A stretch of DNA of 64,000 bases, taken from Roseomonas aerilata DSM 19363. GTDB taxonomy: Bacteria; Pseudomonadota; Alphaproteobacteria; Acetobacterales; Acetobacteraceae. Positions 20,815-29,643 of the stretch are shown piece after piece (within the stretch, counting starts at the first letter, position 1; every line of letters starts with the position of its first letter). Below the pieces are notes generated by a model, which worked only from the letters and a program-made list of their open reading frames with translations, made no database searches and was not told where the DNA came from. A program made the translations under genes and the position numbers. The stretch covers positions 186,001 through 250,000 of the forward strand of contig NZ_JONP01000004.1 in the NCBI RefSeq assembly GCF_000711725.1, given 5' to 3'.

Positions 20815-21677
20815 ACGATCTCGTCTCGACCGATTGGCTGGCGGCCGAACTCGGCAAGCCCGACCTCGTGGTGCTCGACTGCACCCTGTTCCTGCCCAAC
20901 GAGCCCGGCGACAAGTTCGAGGCCTTCAGCGCCGCCCACATCCCCGGCGCGCGGCTCTTCGACATCGACCTCTTCGCCGATCCCGACGGCGACCTGCCGC
21001 ACATGGTCCCGACGCCCGCCCGCTTCGCAAAGCTCGCGGGCGCGCTCGGTATCTCGAATTCCAGCCGCGTCGTCTTCTACGACCAGCACGGCCTCCGCGC
21101 CTCCGCCCGCGGCTGGTGGCTCATGCGCCTGATGGGCCATGAGAACGCCTTCGTGCTCGACGGCGGCCTTCCGAAATGGAAGCGCGAGGGCCACCCCATC
21201 GAGAGCGGCGAACCCGCCACCGCCCAGGCCGCCACCTTCACGCCCGACTTCCGCGCCGACCGCCTGCGCGGCATCGGCGACATCAAGCGCATCGTTCGCC
21301 AGGGCGGCGGCGAGGCCCTCATCCTCGACGCCCGCGCCGCCGGCCGCTTCGACGGCACCGCGCCGGAGCCCCGCCCCGGCCTGCCCTCCGGCCACATGCC
21401 CGGCGCCGCCAACATCGCCTTCACCGAACTCCTCACCCCCGAGGGCACCATGCTGCCCCCGGAGGCGCTGCGTGCCCGCTTCGAGCGCGCGGGCGCGGAC
21501 GGCGAGCGGCCGGTCATCCTCTCCTGCGGCTCCGGCGTCACCGCCTGCGTGCTGGCCCTCGGCCTCGTCCGCGCCGGCCTGCCCGAGGGCGCCGTCTATG
21601 ACGGATCCTGGACCGAATGGGCGCTGCGCCCCGAAACCCCCAAGAGCACCCCCAAGAACAACGAGGACGCCGCCTGA
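20811..21677 (+). CDS. sseA: 3-mercaptopyruvate sulfurtransferase
   Basis: This is a two-rhodanese-domain enzyme of 288 residues. The N-terminal domain lacks a catalytic cysteine (the loop reads YDQHG). The C-terminal domain has the active-site loop CGSGVTA at 239-245 with C239, the form typical of mercaptopyruvate rather than thiosulfate sulfurtransferases. It transfers sulfane sulfur from 3-mercaptopyruvate to thiols or cyanide. It overlaps alaX by ATGA, and its stop TGA shares a base with the metC ATG. Confidence 0.94.
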   Translation: MNDLVSTDWLAAELGKPDLVVLDCTLFLPNEPGDKFEAFSAAHIPGARLFDIDLFADPDGDLPHMVPTPARFAKLAGALGISNSSRVVFYDQHGLRASARGWWLMRLMGHENAFVLDGGLPKWKREGHPIESGEPATAQAATFTPDFRADRLRGIGDIKRIVRQGGGEALILDARAAGRFDGTAPEPRPGLPSGHMPGAANIAFTELLTPEGTMLPPEALRARFERAGADGERPVILSCGSGVTACVLALGLVRAGLPEGAVYDGSWTEWALRPETPKSTPKNNEDAA

Positions 21678-22870
21678 TGGCCGATCCCACCGACAAGCAG
21701 CTCGGCTTCGCCACCCGCATGTCCCATCACGGGCGCGCGGGGGCGAAGGTGCACGGCTTCGTCAACCCGCCCGTCCACCGCGGCTCCACCGTCCTCTTCC
21801 CCGATTGCGAGAGCCGCAAGTCCGCCGCCAAGCAGCGCTACGAGCAGGTCCTGACCTACGGCACCGCCGGCGGCCCCACCCACCACATGCTCGAGGACAT
21901 GATCGCGGAGATCGAGGGCGGCACCCGCGCCCTCATCGTCGGCACCGGCCTCGCCGCCGTCATGGTCCCGCTGCTCGCCTACCTGAAGGCCGGCGACCAC
22001 TGCCTCATGCCCGACAGCGTCTACGGCCCGGCGCGGAACCTGTCGGACGGCCTCATGAAGGGATGGGGAATCGAGACGACCTACTACGACCCGCTGGTGG
22101 ACGAGGCGGGCATGCGCGCCCTCATCCGCCCGAACACGAAGGTCGTTTATACCGAGAGCCCCGGCAGCCACACCTTCGAGGTGCAGGACATCCCCGCCAT
22201 CGCCCGCGCCGCCCATGCCGCGGGGGCCAAGGTGCTGATGGACAACACCTGGGGCTTCTACAACTTCCAGCCCTTCGAGCACGGGGTGGACGTCTCCATC
22301 CAGGCGTTGACGAAGTATGCCGGCGGTCACTCGGACATCCTGCTCGGCAGCGTCGCCGTGAACTCACCCGAGGACTGGACGGTGGTGAAGGGCGCGGCCA
22401 GCCAGCTCGGCCAGTTCGCCAGTCCCGACGACTGCTGGCTCTGCCTGCGCGGCCTGCGCACCCTGCCGGTGCGGCTGCGCCAGCAGGCGGAGAACGGCCT
22501 CACCGTCGCCCGTTGGCTGGAGGGCCGGCCGGAGGTGCTGCGCCTGCTGCACCCCGCGCTCCCCTCCCACCCTCAGCACGAACTCTACGCCCGCGACTTC
22601 CTCGGGCCGTGCAGCCTCTTCGGCGTGGTGCTCCAGCCCCGCTACTCCGAGGCGGATGCGGAGTCGGTCTGCGACAACCTGGCCCTCTTCGGCATCGGCG
22701 CTTCCTGGGGCGGCTACGAGAGCCTCGCCCTGCCGACCGCCCCCTCCATCACCCGCACGGCGAAGGACCCGGCCCTGGGCGGGCCGGCGATCCGCCTGCA
22801 TATCGGGCTGGAGGAGACGGAGGACCTGATCGCCGACCTCGCACAGGCGCTGGACCGGCTGCCGGGCTGA
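21677..22870 (+). CDS. metC: Cystathionine beta-lyase
   Basis: This is a PLP enzyme of the Cys/Met metabolism family, 397 residues. It cleaves cystathionine to homocysteine, pyruvate and ammonia. The PLP lysine is K213 in ALTKYAGGHSD, the phosphate-site region is around YGTAGGPTHH, and the family N-terminus RGSTVLFP is typical of the alphaproteobacterial MetC branch. It closes the nudix-alaX-sseA-metC run, and the last two enzymes both act on sulfur amino acid metabolism. Confidence 0.93.
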   Translation: MADPTDKQLGFATRMSHHGRAGAKVHGFVNPPVHRGSTVLFPDCESRKSAAKQRYEQVLTYGTAGGPTHHMLEDMIAEIEGGTRALIVGTGLAAVMVPLLAYLKAGDHCLMPDSVYGPARNLSDGLMKGWGIETTYYDPLVDEAGMRALIRPNTKVVYTESPGSHTFEVQDIPAIARAAHAAGAKVLMDNTWGFYNFQPFEHGVDVSIQALTKYAGGHSDILLGSVAVNSPEDWTVVKGAASQLGQFASPDDCWLCLRGLRTLPVRLRQQAENGLTVARWLEGRPEVLRLLHPALPSHPQHELYARDFLGPCSLFGVVLQPRYSEADAESVCDNLALFGIGASWGGYESLALPTAPSITRTAKDPALGGPAIRLHIGLEETEDLIADLAQALDRLPG

Positions 22871-22889
22871 TCCCCAGACCCCCGCCCGG

Positions 22890-24248
22890 TCAGGCTGGGC
22901 GGGGGGCACCTGCGGACTTCGGTGCGGGAGTACCCGCCGCTTCAGCCTCGACCCGCTCCTGCCGCCGCCCCAGCCAGAAGCTCAGCCCCAGCCAGATCAC
23001 CGAGAGCGGCACCGCCACCACCGAGATACCGGTCAGCCCGAGTCCAAGATACCCCAGCCCCGCATAGGACCAGGACCCCACCTGGTCCCCCCCGCGATAG
23101 ACCACCGTGTCGATGAAGTTCTTCGCCTTGTAGCGGTCCTCTCGCGGCACGGAGGTGAACAGCACCTCCCGCGTCGGCCGGGCGAGAGCGAAGTTGCTCA
23201 CCCGCCGCGCCACCTGCACCACTACGAAGACCGCGACGCCGGGTGACGCTGCCAACGCCGCGAACCCCACCACGCTGAACAGCGGCAGGGCACAGAGCGT
23301 GATCGCCACCCCGAGCCACCCCATCAGCCGCCCCGTGAGAAAGAGCTGGAAGACGAGGGTGAGCACGTTCACCCAGAAATCGATGTCCGCGAAGAAGGCC
23401 GTGCGCGCCGCCCGGCTCGTGAAGTTCGCCTCCGCGATCGTCGCCTGCTGAAAGTACAGGAAGGTGGAGGTGACGGAGTAGAAGAGCATGAAGAAGGCGA
23501 TCCCCAGCAGGTAGGGGGATCGGAAGGTATGCGTCATCCCCGCGAAGATCCCCCCGCCGACTGCCCGGTGCGGGTCGTCGCCCGCGACCGGCCGCTGGAA
23601 GGCGTCGCTGATCCGGGAAAGCTGGCGGGAGGCCAGTACCGCCACCTCCAGCAGCGCGATCGAGGCCAGAAGCAGCCAGTTCTGCCCGATATGCTCCACG
23701 AAGCCGGAGGTGAGGCTCGACCCCGCGATCCCGCCCACGGTCGCGCCCGCTGCCAGGAAGCCGAAGAGCCGCTTCCCCTGCTCCCCATCGAAGACATCCA
23801 CGACGAAGGACCAGAAGACCGAGACGACGAAGAGGTTGAAAACCGAGATCCAGATGAAGAAGGCCCGCCCGATCCAGACATGCGCTTCGGGCGAGGAGAA
23901 ACCGAGCAGCGCCATGAAGATCAGCAGGTTCAGCATGAAGAAGCGGTAGGCGATCGCGATGAAGCGCTCCCGCGGGAAGCGGCGCACCGCATAGGCAAAC
24001 AGCGGGTTCACCGCGAGCATCGCCACCAGCGTGCCCGTGAAGAGCCAGGGCAGGTTCCGCACCCCGCCCGCAACACCCAACTCGTCCCGGATCGGCCGCA
24101 GCACGTAATAGGCAAGGAACAGCGCGAAGACGTAGAGCCAGGACCAGGCCAGCGCCTGCGCCTCCGCCGGGCGCACGTCGATCACCCGGCGCAGCGCACG
24201 AAAGAGCCAGCCACCCTCCGCCGGAGCGGAGGCGTCAGAGGCCGTCAA
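22890..24248 (-). CDS. MFS/NTT-like transporter (ATP/ADP translocase-related)
   Basis: This is a 452-residue membrane protein with about 12 helices. The N-terminal motif YYVLRPIRDELG and the later ARPTREVLFTSVPREDRYKAKNFIDT segment are typical of the NTP/NDP-exchange-like branch of the major facilitator superfamily. Free-living bacteria carry such proteins with unknown substrates. It begins with TTG; GGAG stands seven bases before it, and no other start fits. It overlaps the 3' end of the aldo/keto reductase gene by 14 bases, so the two are probably one operon. Confidence 0.8.
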   Translation of the reverse strand: MTASDASAPAEGGWLFRALRRVIDVRPAEAQALAWSWLYVFALFLAYYVLRPIRDELGVAGGVRNLPWLFTGTLVAMLAVNPLFAYAVRRFPRERFIAIAYRFFMLNLLIFMALLGFSSPEAHVWIGRAFFIWISVFNLFVVSVFWSFVVDVFDGEQGKRLFGFLAAGATVGGIAGSSLTSGFVEHIGQNWLLLASIALLEVAVLASRQLSRISDAFQRPVAGDDPHRAVGGGIFAGMTHTFRSPYLLGIAFFMLFYSVTSTFLYFQQATIAEANFTSRAARTAFFADIDFWVNVLTLVFQLFLTGRLMGWLGVAITLCALPLFSVVGFAALAASPGVAVFVVVQVARRVSNFALARPTREVLFTSVPREDRYKAKNFIDTVVYRGGDQVGSWSYAGLGYLGLGLTGISVVAVPLSVIWLGLSFWLGRRQERVEAEAAGTPAPKSAGAPRPA

Positions 24249-25149
24249 TATACTGCTCCATCCGCCGGCGCAGCGCGGCGTCGGGCATCCGCCCCTGGGC
24301 AGCCTTCAAGTTGTCATCCACGTAGCGGGCCTGGGCCATGCCGGGGATCGCGCAGGTCACCGCCTCGTGGGAGACGATGTATTTCAGCATCACCTGCGCC
24401 CAGCTCGTGCAGTCGATCTCCGCCGCCCAGTCCGGCAGCGGCTTGCCCTGGGTGGCCCGGAACACGCTGCCCCGCCCGAAGGGCAGGTTGATGAAGACCG
24501 CCATCCCCCGGTCCCGCGCCAAGGGGATGATCCGCTCGGCGGCGTTGCGGTTGTCCAGCGCGTAGTCGATCTGGATGGAGTCCAGCGCCTCCCGGCGCAT
24601 CATCGCCTCGAAGGCCTCGTACTGCCGGTCGAAGGAGGTGGTGGCGCCCACATAGCGGATGCGCCCTGCCGCCTTCAGCTCCCGCAGCGTCGCCAGTTCA
24701 TTGGAGATGTCGCGCAGGTTGTGCACGGCGATGAGGTCGATCCGGTTCGTCCGCAGGTTGCGGAAGGATTGCTCGATCTGCTCCCGCCCCTGCTCCTTGT
24801 TGTCCACGGCCACCTTCGTGCAGACGAACATGGAGGGCCGGATGTTCAGATCCGCCATCAGCCCGCCCATGACCGGCTCCGCGACCCCATAGGTCGGCGA
24901 GGTGTCGAGCACCGTCCCACCCATGGCCTGGAACTGCCGGAAGGTCTCGCGCAGCGGCCCGATATCCTCCTCCGTCTTCGCGTCCTCGTAGCGGCGAGCG
25001 GAGCCGAGGCCGATCACCGGGATCATCTCCCCGGAGGAGGGGATCGGCTTGCGGATGAGCGCCGGCTGCGCGGCGGCCCCGAGATCAAGCGCGGCGGCGA
25101 CCAACCCGCCCCCCAGGGCGGCCAGCGCGGTGCGGCGGGTGGCATTCAT
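24235..25149 (-). CDS. Tat-exported aldo/keto reductase
   Basis: This is an NADPH-type aldo/keto reductase of 304 residues. The N-terminus ATRRTALAALGGGLVAAALDLGAAAQ has a twin arginine and hydrophobic stretch, so periplasmic export by Tat is likely. The AKR fold is supported by GLGSARRYEDA, the SPTYG segment holding the usual catalytic tyrosine, and the C-terminal CAIPGMAQARYVDDNL. The substrate is unknown. The overlap with the transporter suggests joint expression. Confidence 0.88.
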   Translation of the reverse strand: MNATRRTALAALGGGLVAAALDLGAAAQPALIRKPIPSSGEMIPVIGLGSARRYEDAKTEEDIGPLRETFRQFQAMGGTVLDTSPTYGVAEPVMGGLMADLNIRPSMFVCTKVAVDNKEQGREQIEQSFRNLRTNRIDLIAVHNLRDISNELATLRELKAAGRIRYVGATTSFDRQYEAFEAMMRREALDSIQIDYALDNRNAAERIIPLARDRGMAVFINLPFGRGSVFRATQGKPLPDWAAEIDCTSWAQVMLKYIVSHEAVTCAIPGMAQARYVDDNLKAAQGRMPDAALRRRMEQYIDGL

Positions 25150-25277
25150 GGCGTCGTCTCCCCGGAGGAACCGGCCGAAGCGGGATGCGCGGCCGGACGG
25201 CGTCGTGGCCAGTAGAGGGGAAGCTTGGCCCGGATGGCGCGGCGCGTGAATGGCCCGTTCGCCGGGCCGCGAGGCGC

Positions 25278-25763
25278 TCAGCCCGGCGCGGCGCAGTCCC
25301 CGCAGGTGCCCTCGACCTCAACGGTCGCCCTCAGCGGGCTGAACCCCGCCGCCCGCGCCGCCGCGGCCACCGCCTGCGCCACCGAATCATCCGACAGCTC
25401 CGCCGTCCGTCCGCAGTTGCGGCAGATGAGGAACTGGTGGGGATGGTCGTGCTCGTGCCCCTGCGAGACCTCCATGCAGGGCAGGAAGGCGTTCAGCCGC
25501 TCGATCCGGTGGATCAGCCCCTGCGCCATCAGGAAATCGAGCGCGCGATAGACGGTGGGCGGCGCCGCCCCCGGCCGCTCGGCCCGCAGCCGGTCCAGCA
25601 GGGCATAGGCACCCACGGGCTGCCCCGCCTCCATCACCATCTCCAGCACGCGGCGCCGCAGTGGCGTGAGTTGCACCCCTCGCCGAAGGCAGGAGTCCTC
25701 AGCCTCGCGCAGCGCGCCGGCCGTGCCGTCGGTCAGGGAATGATGGTGGTCGCCGTGGGGCAT
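25278..25763 (-). CDS. zur: Fur-family regulator, Zur-like
   Basis: This is a 161-residue metal-dependent repressor. It has the winged-helix region QLTPLRRRVLEMV...PPTVYRALDFL. The structural zinc site is formed by C114-x-x-C117 and C154-x-x-C157. A His-rich hinge HEHDHPH (103-109) could bind the regulatory metal, and the N-terminus is also His-rich (MPHGDHHH). The sequence resembles Zur more than ferric Fur, but assignment to zinc rather than iron rests on similarity alone. It is divergent from hisI across 56 bp. Confidence 0.82.
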   Translation of the reverse strand: MPHGDHHHSLTDGTAGALREAEDSCLRRGVQLTPLRRRVLEMVMEAGQPVGAYALLDRLRAERPGAAPPTVYRALDFLMAQGLIHRIERLNAFLPCMEVSQGHEHDHPHQFLICRNCGRTAELSDDSVAQAVAAAARAAGFSPLRATVEVEGTCGDCAAPG

Positions 25764-25819
25764 CCGGTCCTCGGCCGGCTGTAAGGGACGCGCGCGCCGG
25801 CACCTCCTATATAGAGCCG

Positions 25820-26296
25820 ATGGCCACGCCCCCCAACCGCCCCGCTGTACGCCCCCCTGGCCGCCCCGCCGACCTCCCCCCCTGGCAGCCCCCCTCCCCC
25901 GAGGCCTGCGCCGCCTTCGTCGCCGCCCTGAAGCCCGACACCAACGGCCTCGTCGCCGCCATCGCCCAGGCCCACGGCACCGGGGAGGTGCTGATGCTCG
26001 CCTGGATGAACGCCGAATCGGTCGCGGAAACCCTCGAGACCGGCCGCGTCACCTATTACAGCCGCTCCCGCCGCGCCCTCTGGCGCAAGGGCGAGACGTC
26101 CGGCCAGGTGCAGCACCTGATCGACCTGCGCCTCGACTGCGATGGCGACGCCCTGCTGGCGACCGTCCACCAGGATGGCGTCGCCTGCCACACCGGCCGC
26201 CGCTCCTGCTTCTCCTGGGGCCTCTCCGCCGGGGAAGTCGCCCCTCTCGAGCCGGTCCTGACCGATCCCGCAGCGCTCTACCCCACGGACAGCTGA
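25820..26296 (+). CDS. hisI: Phosphoribosyl-AMP cyclohydrolase
   Basis: This enzyme opens the purine ring of phosphoribosyl-AMP, step three of histidine synthesis. It has 158 residues. The core WMNAESVAETLETGRVTYYSRSR...LWRKGETSGQ and the metal-binding DCDGDALLA...GVACHTGRRSCF are intact, with the zinc cysteines present. It is monofunctional (no HisE domain). The N-terminal ~30 residues are Pro-rich. No other his gene is nearby. Confidence 0.96.
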   Translation: MATPPNRPAVRPPGRPADLPPWQPPSPEACAAFVAALKPDTNGLVAAIAQAHGTGEVLMLAWMNAESVAETLETGRVTYYSRSRRALWRKGETSGQVQHLIDLRLDCDGDALLATVHQDGVACHTGRRSCFSWGLSAGEVAPLEPVLTDPAALYPTDS

Positions 26297-26369
26297 CCCG
26301 GGCGCGCGATTGACGGCCGCCCCCGCGCAGCGCTTCCCTGCCGCGGGCCAAAGGGAATCGGGATACGCC

Positions 26370-27032
26370 ATGCCGCTGACCATGCCGGAGGAACTCCTCC
26401 TCCTGATGTTGGACGACCGCACGGGGCGGCTGAACGAGGCCGCGGGCCCCGCCTCCGGCTACGCCATCGCCGGCGCCATCCTCGCCGAGCTCGCTCTCCG
26501 AAATCGCATCGACACCGACCCGCAGCGCCTCTTCGTCGCCGACGCCACGCCGACTGGGGACAACCTGCTGGACCCGGTCCTCGCCCGCATCGCGGCCGAT
26601 CCCGCCCCGGAGGGCGAGCCGCATGACAGCCGCTGGTGGATCGAGACCCTCGGCCAGGAGGCGGACCGCTTCCGCGACGCCATCTTTGCCCGCCTCGTCG
26701 CCCACGGCATTCTCCGCACCGAGGAGGGCCGCTTCCTCTGGATCTTCCCCGAGCGCCGCTACCCCATGATCTCCGACAAGGAGGAGCGCGAGGTGAAGGC
26801 TCGCCTCATGGGCGTGATCTTCGAGGACGACATCCCCGAGCCCCGCGACAGCCTCCTCATCGGCCTCGTCCGCGCCGCCGGCTTGCTGCCGCTGATCCTG
26901 GCCCCGGACACGCTGGAGGCCGCCGAGCCGCGCATCGCCCAGGTCGCCAACCTCGAGGAGCTGAGCCGCTCCCTCGGCAACGCGGTGCGCGACATCTTCG
27001 TGGAGATGGCCCGCTACACGCCGCTGATGTGA
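26370..27032 (+). CDS. GOLPH3/VPS74 (GPP34) family protein
   Basis: This 220-residue protein matches the GPP34 family: TMPEELLLLMLDDRTGRL at the N-terminus, the ILAELALRNRI segment, and RLVAHGILR followed by FPERRYPM. In eukaryotes GOLPH3 binds phosphatidylinositol 4-phosphate at the Golgi. Bacterial members are uncharacterised, are common in actinobacteria and scattered elsewhere, and may be peripheral membrane proteins. The ATG at 26370 follows a weak GGGA. A longer frame from 26310 is less likely. It converges with the SemiSWEET gene after a 7-bp gap. Confidence 0.85.
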   Translation: MPLTMPEELLLLMLDDRTGRLNEAAGPASGYAIAGAILAELALRNRIDTDPQRLFVADATPTGDNLLDPVLARIAADPAPEGEPHDSRWWIETLGQEADRFRDAIFARLVAHGILRTEEGRFLWIFPERRYPMISDKEEREVKARLMGVIFEDDIPEPRDSLLIGLVRAAGLLPLILAPDTLEAAEPRIAQVANLEELSRSLGNAVRDIFVEMARYTPLM

Positions 27033-27039
27033 GGCGCCG

Positions 27040-27294
27040 TCAACCGAAGCGAAGCTTCATCCCGAGGATATAGGCCGAGAGGATCATCGTGGCCGCGTTC
27101 GCCATGATGATCCCGTTGCTGCCGATCAGCAGCCCATAGGCGAGCCACAGCCCCACCCCCGTGGTGAAGAGCATCAGCATGGGCATCGACAGGTCGCTGG
27201 CCGAGCGCGTCCGGTGCGTGCGAAGCACCTGCGGCACGAAGGCAATGGTGGTGAGGATGCCCGCGACCACGCCCAGCCACTCGACACCGTCCAT
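27040..27294 (-). CDS. SemiSWEET sugar transporter
   Basis: This is an 84-residue, three-helix protein with the PQ-loop motif FVPQVLRTHRTRSASDLSMP, the hallmark of bacterial SemiSWEETs that dimerise to move sugars across the inner membrane. TM2 ends in LWLAYGLLIG, and TM3 has the NAATMILSAYILGMKL pattern. It is complete at the family's usual size. The substrate is not inferable. Confidence 0.92.
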   Translation of the reverse strand: MDGVEWLGVVAGILTTIAFVPQVLRTHRTRSASDLSMPMLMLFTTGVGLWLAYGLLIGSNGIIMANAATMILSAYILGMKLRFG

Positions 27295-27411
27295 CGCTGC
27301 TCCCCGGACACCGTTCCGCTTCCTCTCGGCGCCGCCTCCGCCTATGCATCAGTGCATGATCGAAATCCACCTTCGGCAAGAGGCCCCCGCCATCTTCCCC
27401 GCGGGTGTTGC

Positions 27412-28554
27412 ATGACCCTCCTCTACGTCGTCGCCGGCGAATCCTCCGGCGACGTGCTCGGCGCCCGCCTCATCGTCCGGCTGCGCGAAGCGAGGCCCGA
27501 CCTCCGCTTCGCCGGCATCGGCGGCGACCGGATGGCCGAGGCTGGGGTGACCAGCCTCTTCCCCATGCGCGAACTCGCCCTGATGGGCCTGCTGGAGGTG
27601 CTGCCCAACATCCGCAGCCTCGCCCGCCGCCTGGACGAGACGGTCGCGGACATCGCCGCCCGCCGCCCCGCCGCCCTCGTGACCATCGACAGCCCGGGCT
27701 TCGTGCTGCGCGTCGCCGCCCGCGTGCGGCCGCTCGGCATTCCCGTCATCCACTACGTCGCGCCCCAGGTCTGGGCTTGGCGGCAGGGCCGGGTGAAGAA
27801 GATGGGCCGGAAGCTGGACCGCATCCTCGCCCTCCTGCCCTTCGAGGCCCCCTTCTTCGAGCGCGCGGGCATCCCCGTCACCTTCGTCGGCCATCCCGTG
27901 CTGGAGAGCGGGGCCGCCGCCGGCGACGCCGCCCGCTTCCGCGCCCGCCATAGCATCGCGCCCGGCGAAAGGGTGGTTCTCGTCATGCCCGGCAGCCGCC
28001 GCACGGAGGTCGGCCGCCTGCTGCCCATCTTCGGCGAAACGCTGCGCCTCCTCGCCGCCCGCCACCCCAACCTTCGCCCCGTCGTGCCCCTGGCCGGCCC
28101 GGTGGAGGAAGCCGTGCGCGCCGCCGCCACCGGCTGGAGCCCCGCGCCGGTCCTCGTCCGCGACATAGACGACAAGCACGACGCCTTCGCCGCCGCCGAG
28201 GCGGGGCTGATCAAGTCCGGCACCTCCTCGCTCGAGGTCGCGATGGCCGGCGTGCCGATGGTGGTGGCCTACAAGATGAACCCGGTCACCGGCTGGATCA
28301 TCCGCCGCCTGGCGAAGGTGAAGTACGCGAGCATCGTCAACCTCCTCGCCGACGCGCCGGTCATCCCGGAACTGCTGATCGAGGACTGCCGCCCACCGCT
28401 CCTCGCCGAAGCTCTGGGCAAGCTCCTGGAAGGCGAGGGCGTCGAGGCCCAGCGGGAGGGCTTCGCCCGCGTCATGTCGCTTCTCTCGCCGCCCGGCGGC
28501 GGCAGCCCGAGCGAGGCGGCGGCGCGTGCCGTGCTGGAGATGATCGGCCCCTGA
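27412..28554 (+). CDS. lpxB: Lipid-A-disaccharide synthase
   Basis: This is a glycosyltransferase of 380 residues. It joins UDP-2,3-diacylglucosamine and lipid X into the lipid A disaccharide at the inner membrane. The family motifs AGESSGDVLGARL, GLLEVLPNI, VHYVAPQVWAWRQGR (with H in place), FVGHPV and GTSSLEVAMAGVPMVVAYK are present. In many alphaproteobacteria it follows lpxI; here it is alone. A strong hairpin lies just after the stop. Confidence 0.95.
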   Translation: MTLLYVVAGESSGDVLGARLIVRLREARPDLRFAGIGGDRMAEAGVTSLFPMRELALMGLLEVLPNIRSLARRLDETVADIAARRPAALVTIDSPGFVLRVAARVRPLGIPVIHYVAPQVWAWRQGRVKKMGRKLDRILALLPFEAPFFERAGIPVTFVGHPVLESGAAAGDAARFRARHSIAPGERVVLVMPGSRRTEVGRLLPIFGETLRLLAARHPNLRPVVPLAGPVEEAVRAAATGWSPAPVLVRDIDDKHDAFAAAEAGLIKSGTSSLEVAMAGVPMVVAYKMNPVTGWIIRRLAKVKYASIVNLLADAPVIPELLIEDCRPPLLAEALGKLLEGEGVEAQREGFARVMSLLSPPGGGSPSEAAARAVLEMIGP

Positions 28555-28563
28555 AACGCGGAA

Positions 28564-28589
28564 GGGGCCGCAGCTTCCGCCGCGGCCCC
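28564..28589. terminator. Bidirectional hairpin between lpxB and the DUF2382 gene
   Basis: GGGGCCGC (28564-28571) pairs perfectly with GCGGCCCC (28582-28589) around a 10-base loop. It lies 10 bases after the lpxB stop and 29 bases from the end of the converging gene, a position suited to ending both messages. No long T-run is seen. Confidence 0.65.
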
Positions 28590-28618
28590 CTCCAACTTCC
28601 CGCCCTTGCGGGCGAGCG

Positions 28619-29575
28619 TCAGACGCGCGGCTTGCCCGTGGTGGTGCCAGTCGTGCCAGTGGTGCTGCCGGTGGTGGTCCCCGTGGTCGTCCCGGCGGTG
28701 CGGTCGTCCTGCACCTCCACCTCGGTGTGGCGCACCGTGTCGCTCACCGTCTGCGTGCGATCGGACACATCCTTGCGAATGACCAACTCCTCCTTCACCC
28801 GCGCCTCCTTGGAGACAACCGCCTCCTCGCTGTGCTCGACGGCGTCGATCACGCGCTCGCGGAAGGCGTCATCGGCGGCCGAGAGCGGCTGGTCCACGGC
28901 GCGGCGCTCGATCGAGACGTGCTCCTCGTGCAGCGTCACGTTCTCGCTCACCGGCGTCTCGACGATGTAGGACCGCACGCGCACGCGGCCGCGCTCCGTC
29001 TCGCGCTTGCCGACGCGCAGTTGCTCCTCGACGACCGGGATCCGCTCCTCGCGGTCCGTCCCCGTCGTGGCGGCCCCCATGGCGGCACCAGTCGTGCCCG
29101 TCCCCATGGCGGCCGTGCTGCCCGTGCTGACGGCCGGCGTGGAGGTGCCGCCCATCGTGGCCGCGCCGACCGCGCCCGAGGTGTTCATCGGCGTGCCCGT
29201 GCCGGCAGCATCATCCATTGAGCCGCTCCAGCCGCTCGCGCGCCACTCGGCCTCACGGGAGTCAAGATCCACCGCGCCATGCGCCTCGAAGATGTCGAGC
29301 GCGTGGTCCACGACGCTGTCGTCCACCTGGGCGGAGACGACGTAGCCGCCGCGGCGGATGCCCTCCGCATAGGCCTGGCGATCCTCGTCCGCGATGAAGA
29401 GGTCCTTCAGCGAGGCCCAGAGGCCAGTGTCACCCGTGCCGGTGCTGGTCGTCTGCCCGGTATTGCCGTGGATGGCGATGTGGTTCGAGTCGATGCGGTC
29501 ATGTGTGCGCAGGTGCTCGACGACGGCCTCCGCCTCGGCGCGGCTGTCGAACAAGCCGGTAATCGTGCGGGTCAT
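28619..29575 (-). CDS. DUF2382 stress protein with N-terminal GsiB/17M-like domain
   Basis: This protein of 318 residues has three parts. The first ~110 residues (TRTITGLFDSRAEAEAVVEHL) resemble the general stress protein 17M-like domain. A Gly/Thr/Ala-rich linker follows. The YsnF/AvaK-type DUF2382 domain (about 175-285) has the RIPVVEEQLRVGKRE pattern and repeated charged beta-strand segments. The C-terminus ends in a run of TGTTTG-type repeats. The function is unknown, but the family is often induced by desiccation or osmotic stress. A smaller paralogue is 68 bp upstream. Confidence 0.85.
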   Translation of the reverse strand: MTRTITGLFDSRAEAEAVVEHLRTHDRIDSNHIAIHGNTGQTTSTGTGDTGLWASLKDLFIADEDRQAYAEGIRRGGYVVSAQVDDSVVDHALDIFEAHGAVDLDSREAEWRASGWSGSMDDAAGTGTPMNTSGAVGAATMGGTSTPAVSTGSTAAMGTGTTGAAMGAATTGTDREERIPVVEEQLRVGKRETERGRVRVRSYIVETPVSENVTLHEEHVSIERRAVDQPLSAADDAFRERVIDAVEHSEEAVVSKEARVKEELVIRKDVSDRTQTVSDTVRHTEVEVQDDRTAGTTTGTTTGSTTGTTGTTTGKPRV

Positions 29576-29643
29576 GCGTGCATTCCTTCCTGATGGGACC
29601 TGTATCGTGCGTATTCCGTGGACGGCGCGGGCAGGGCCCGGGT

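Noticed and set aside
28619-28710. Short GT-rich DNA repeats
   Set aside because: They are the coding repeats for the TGTTTG-type C-terminal tail of the DUF2382 protein, not a mobile element.
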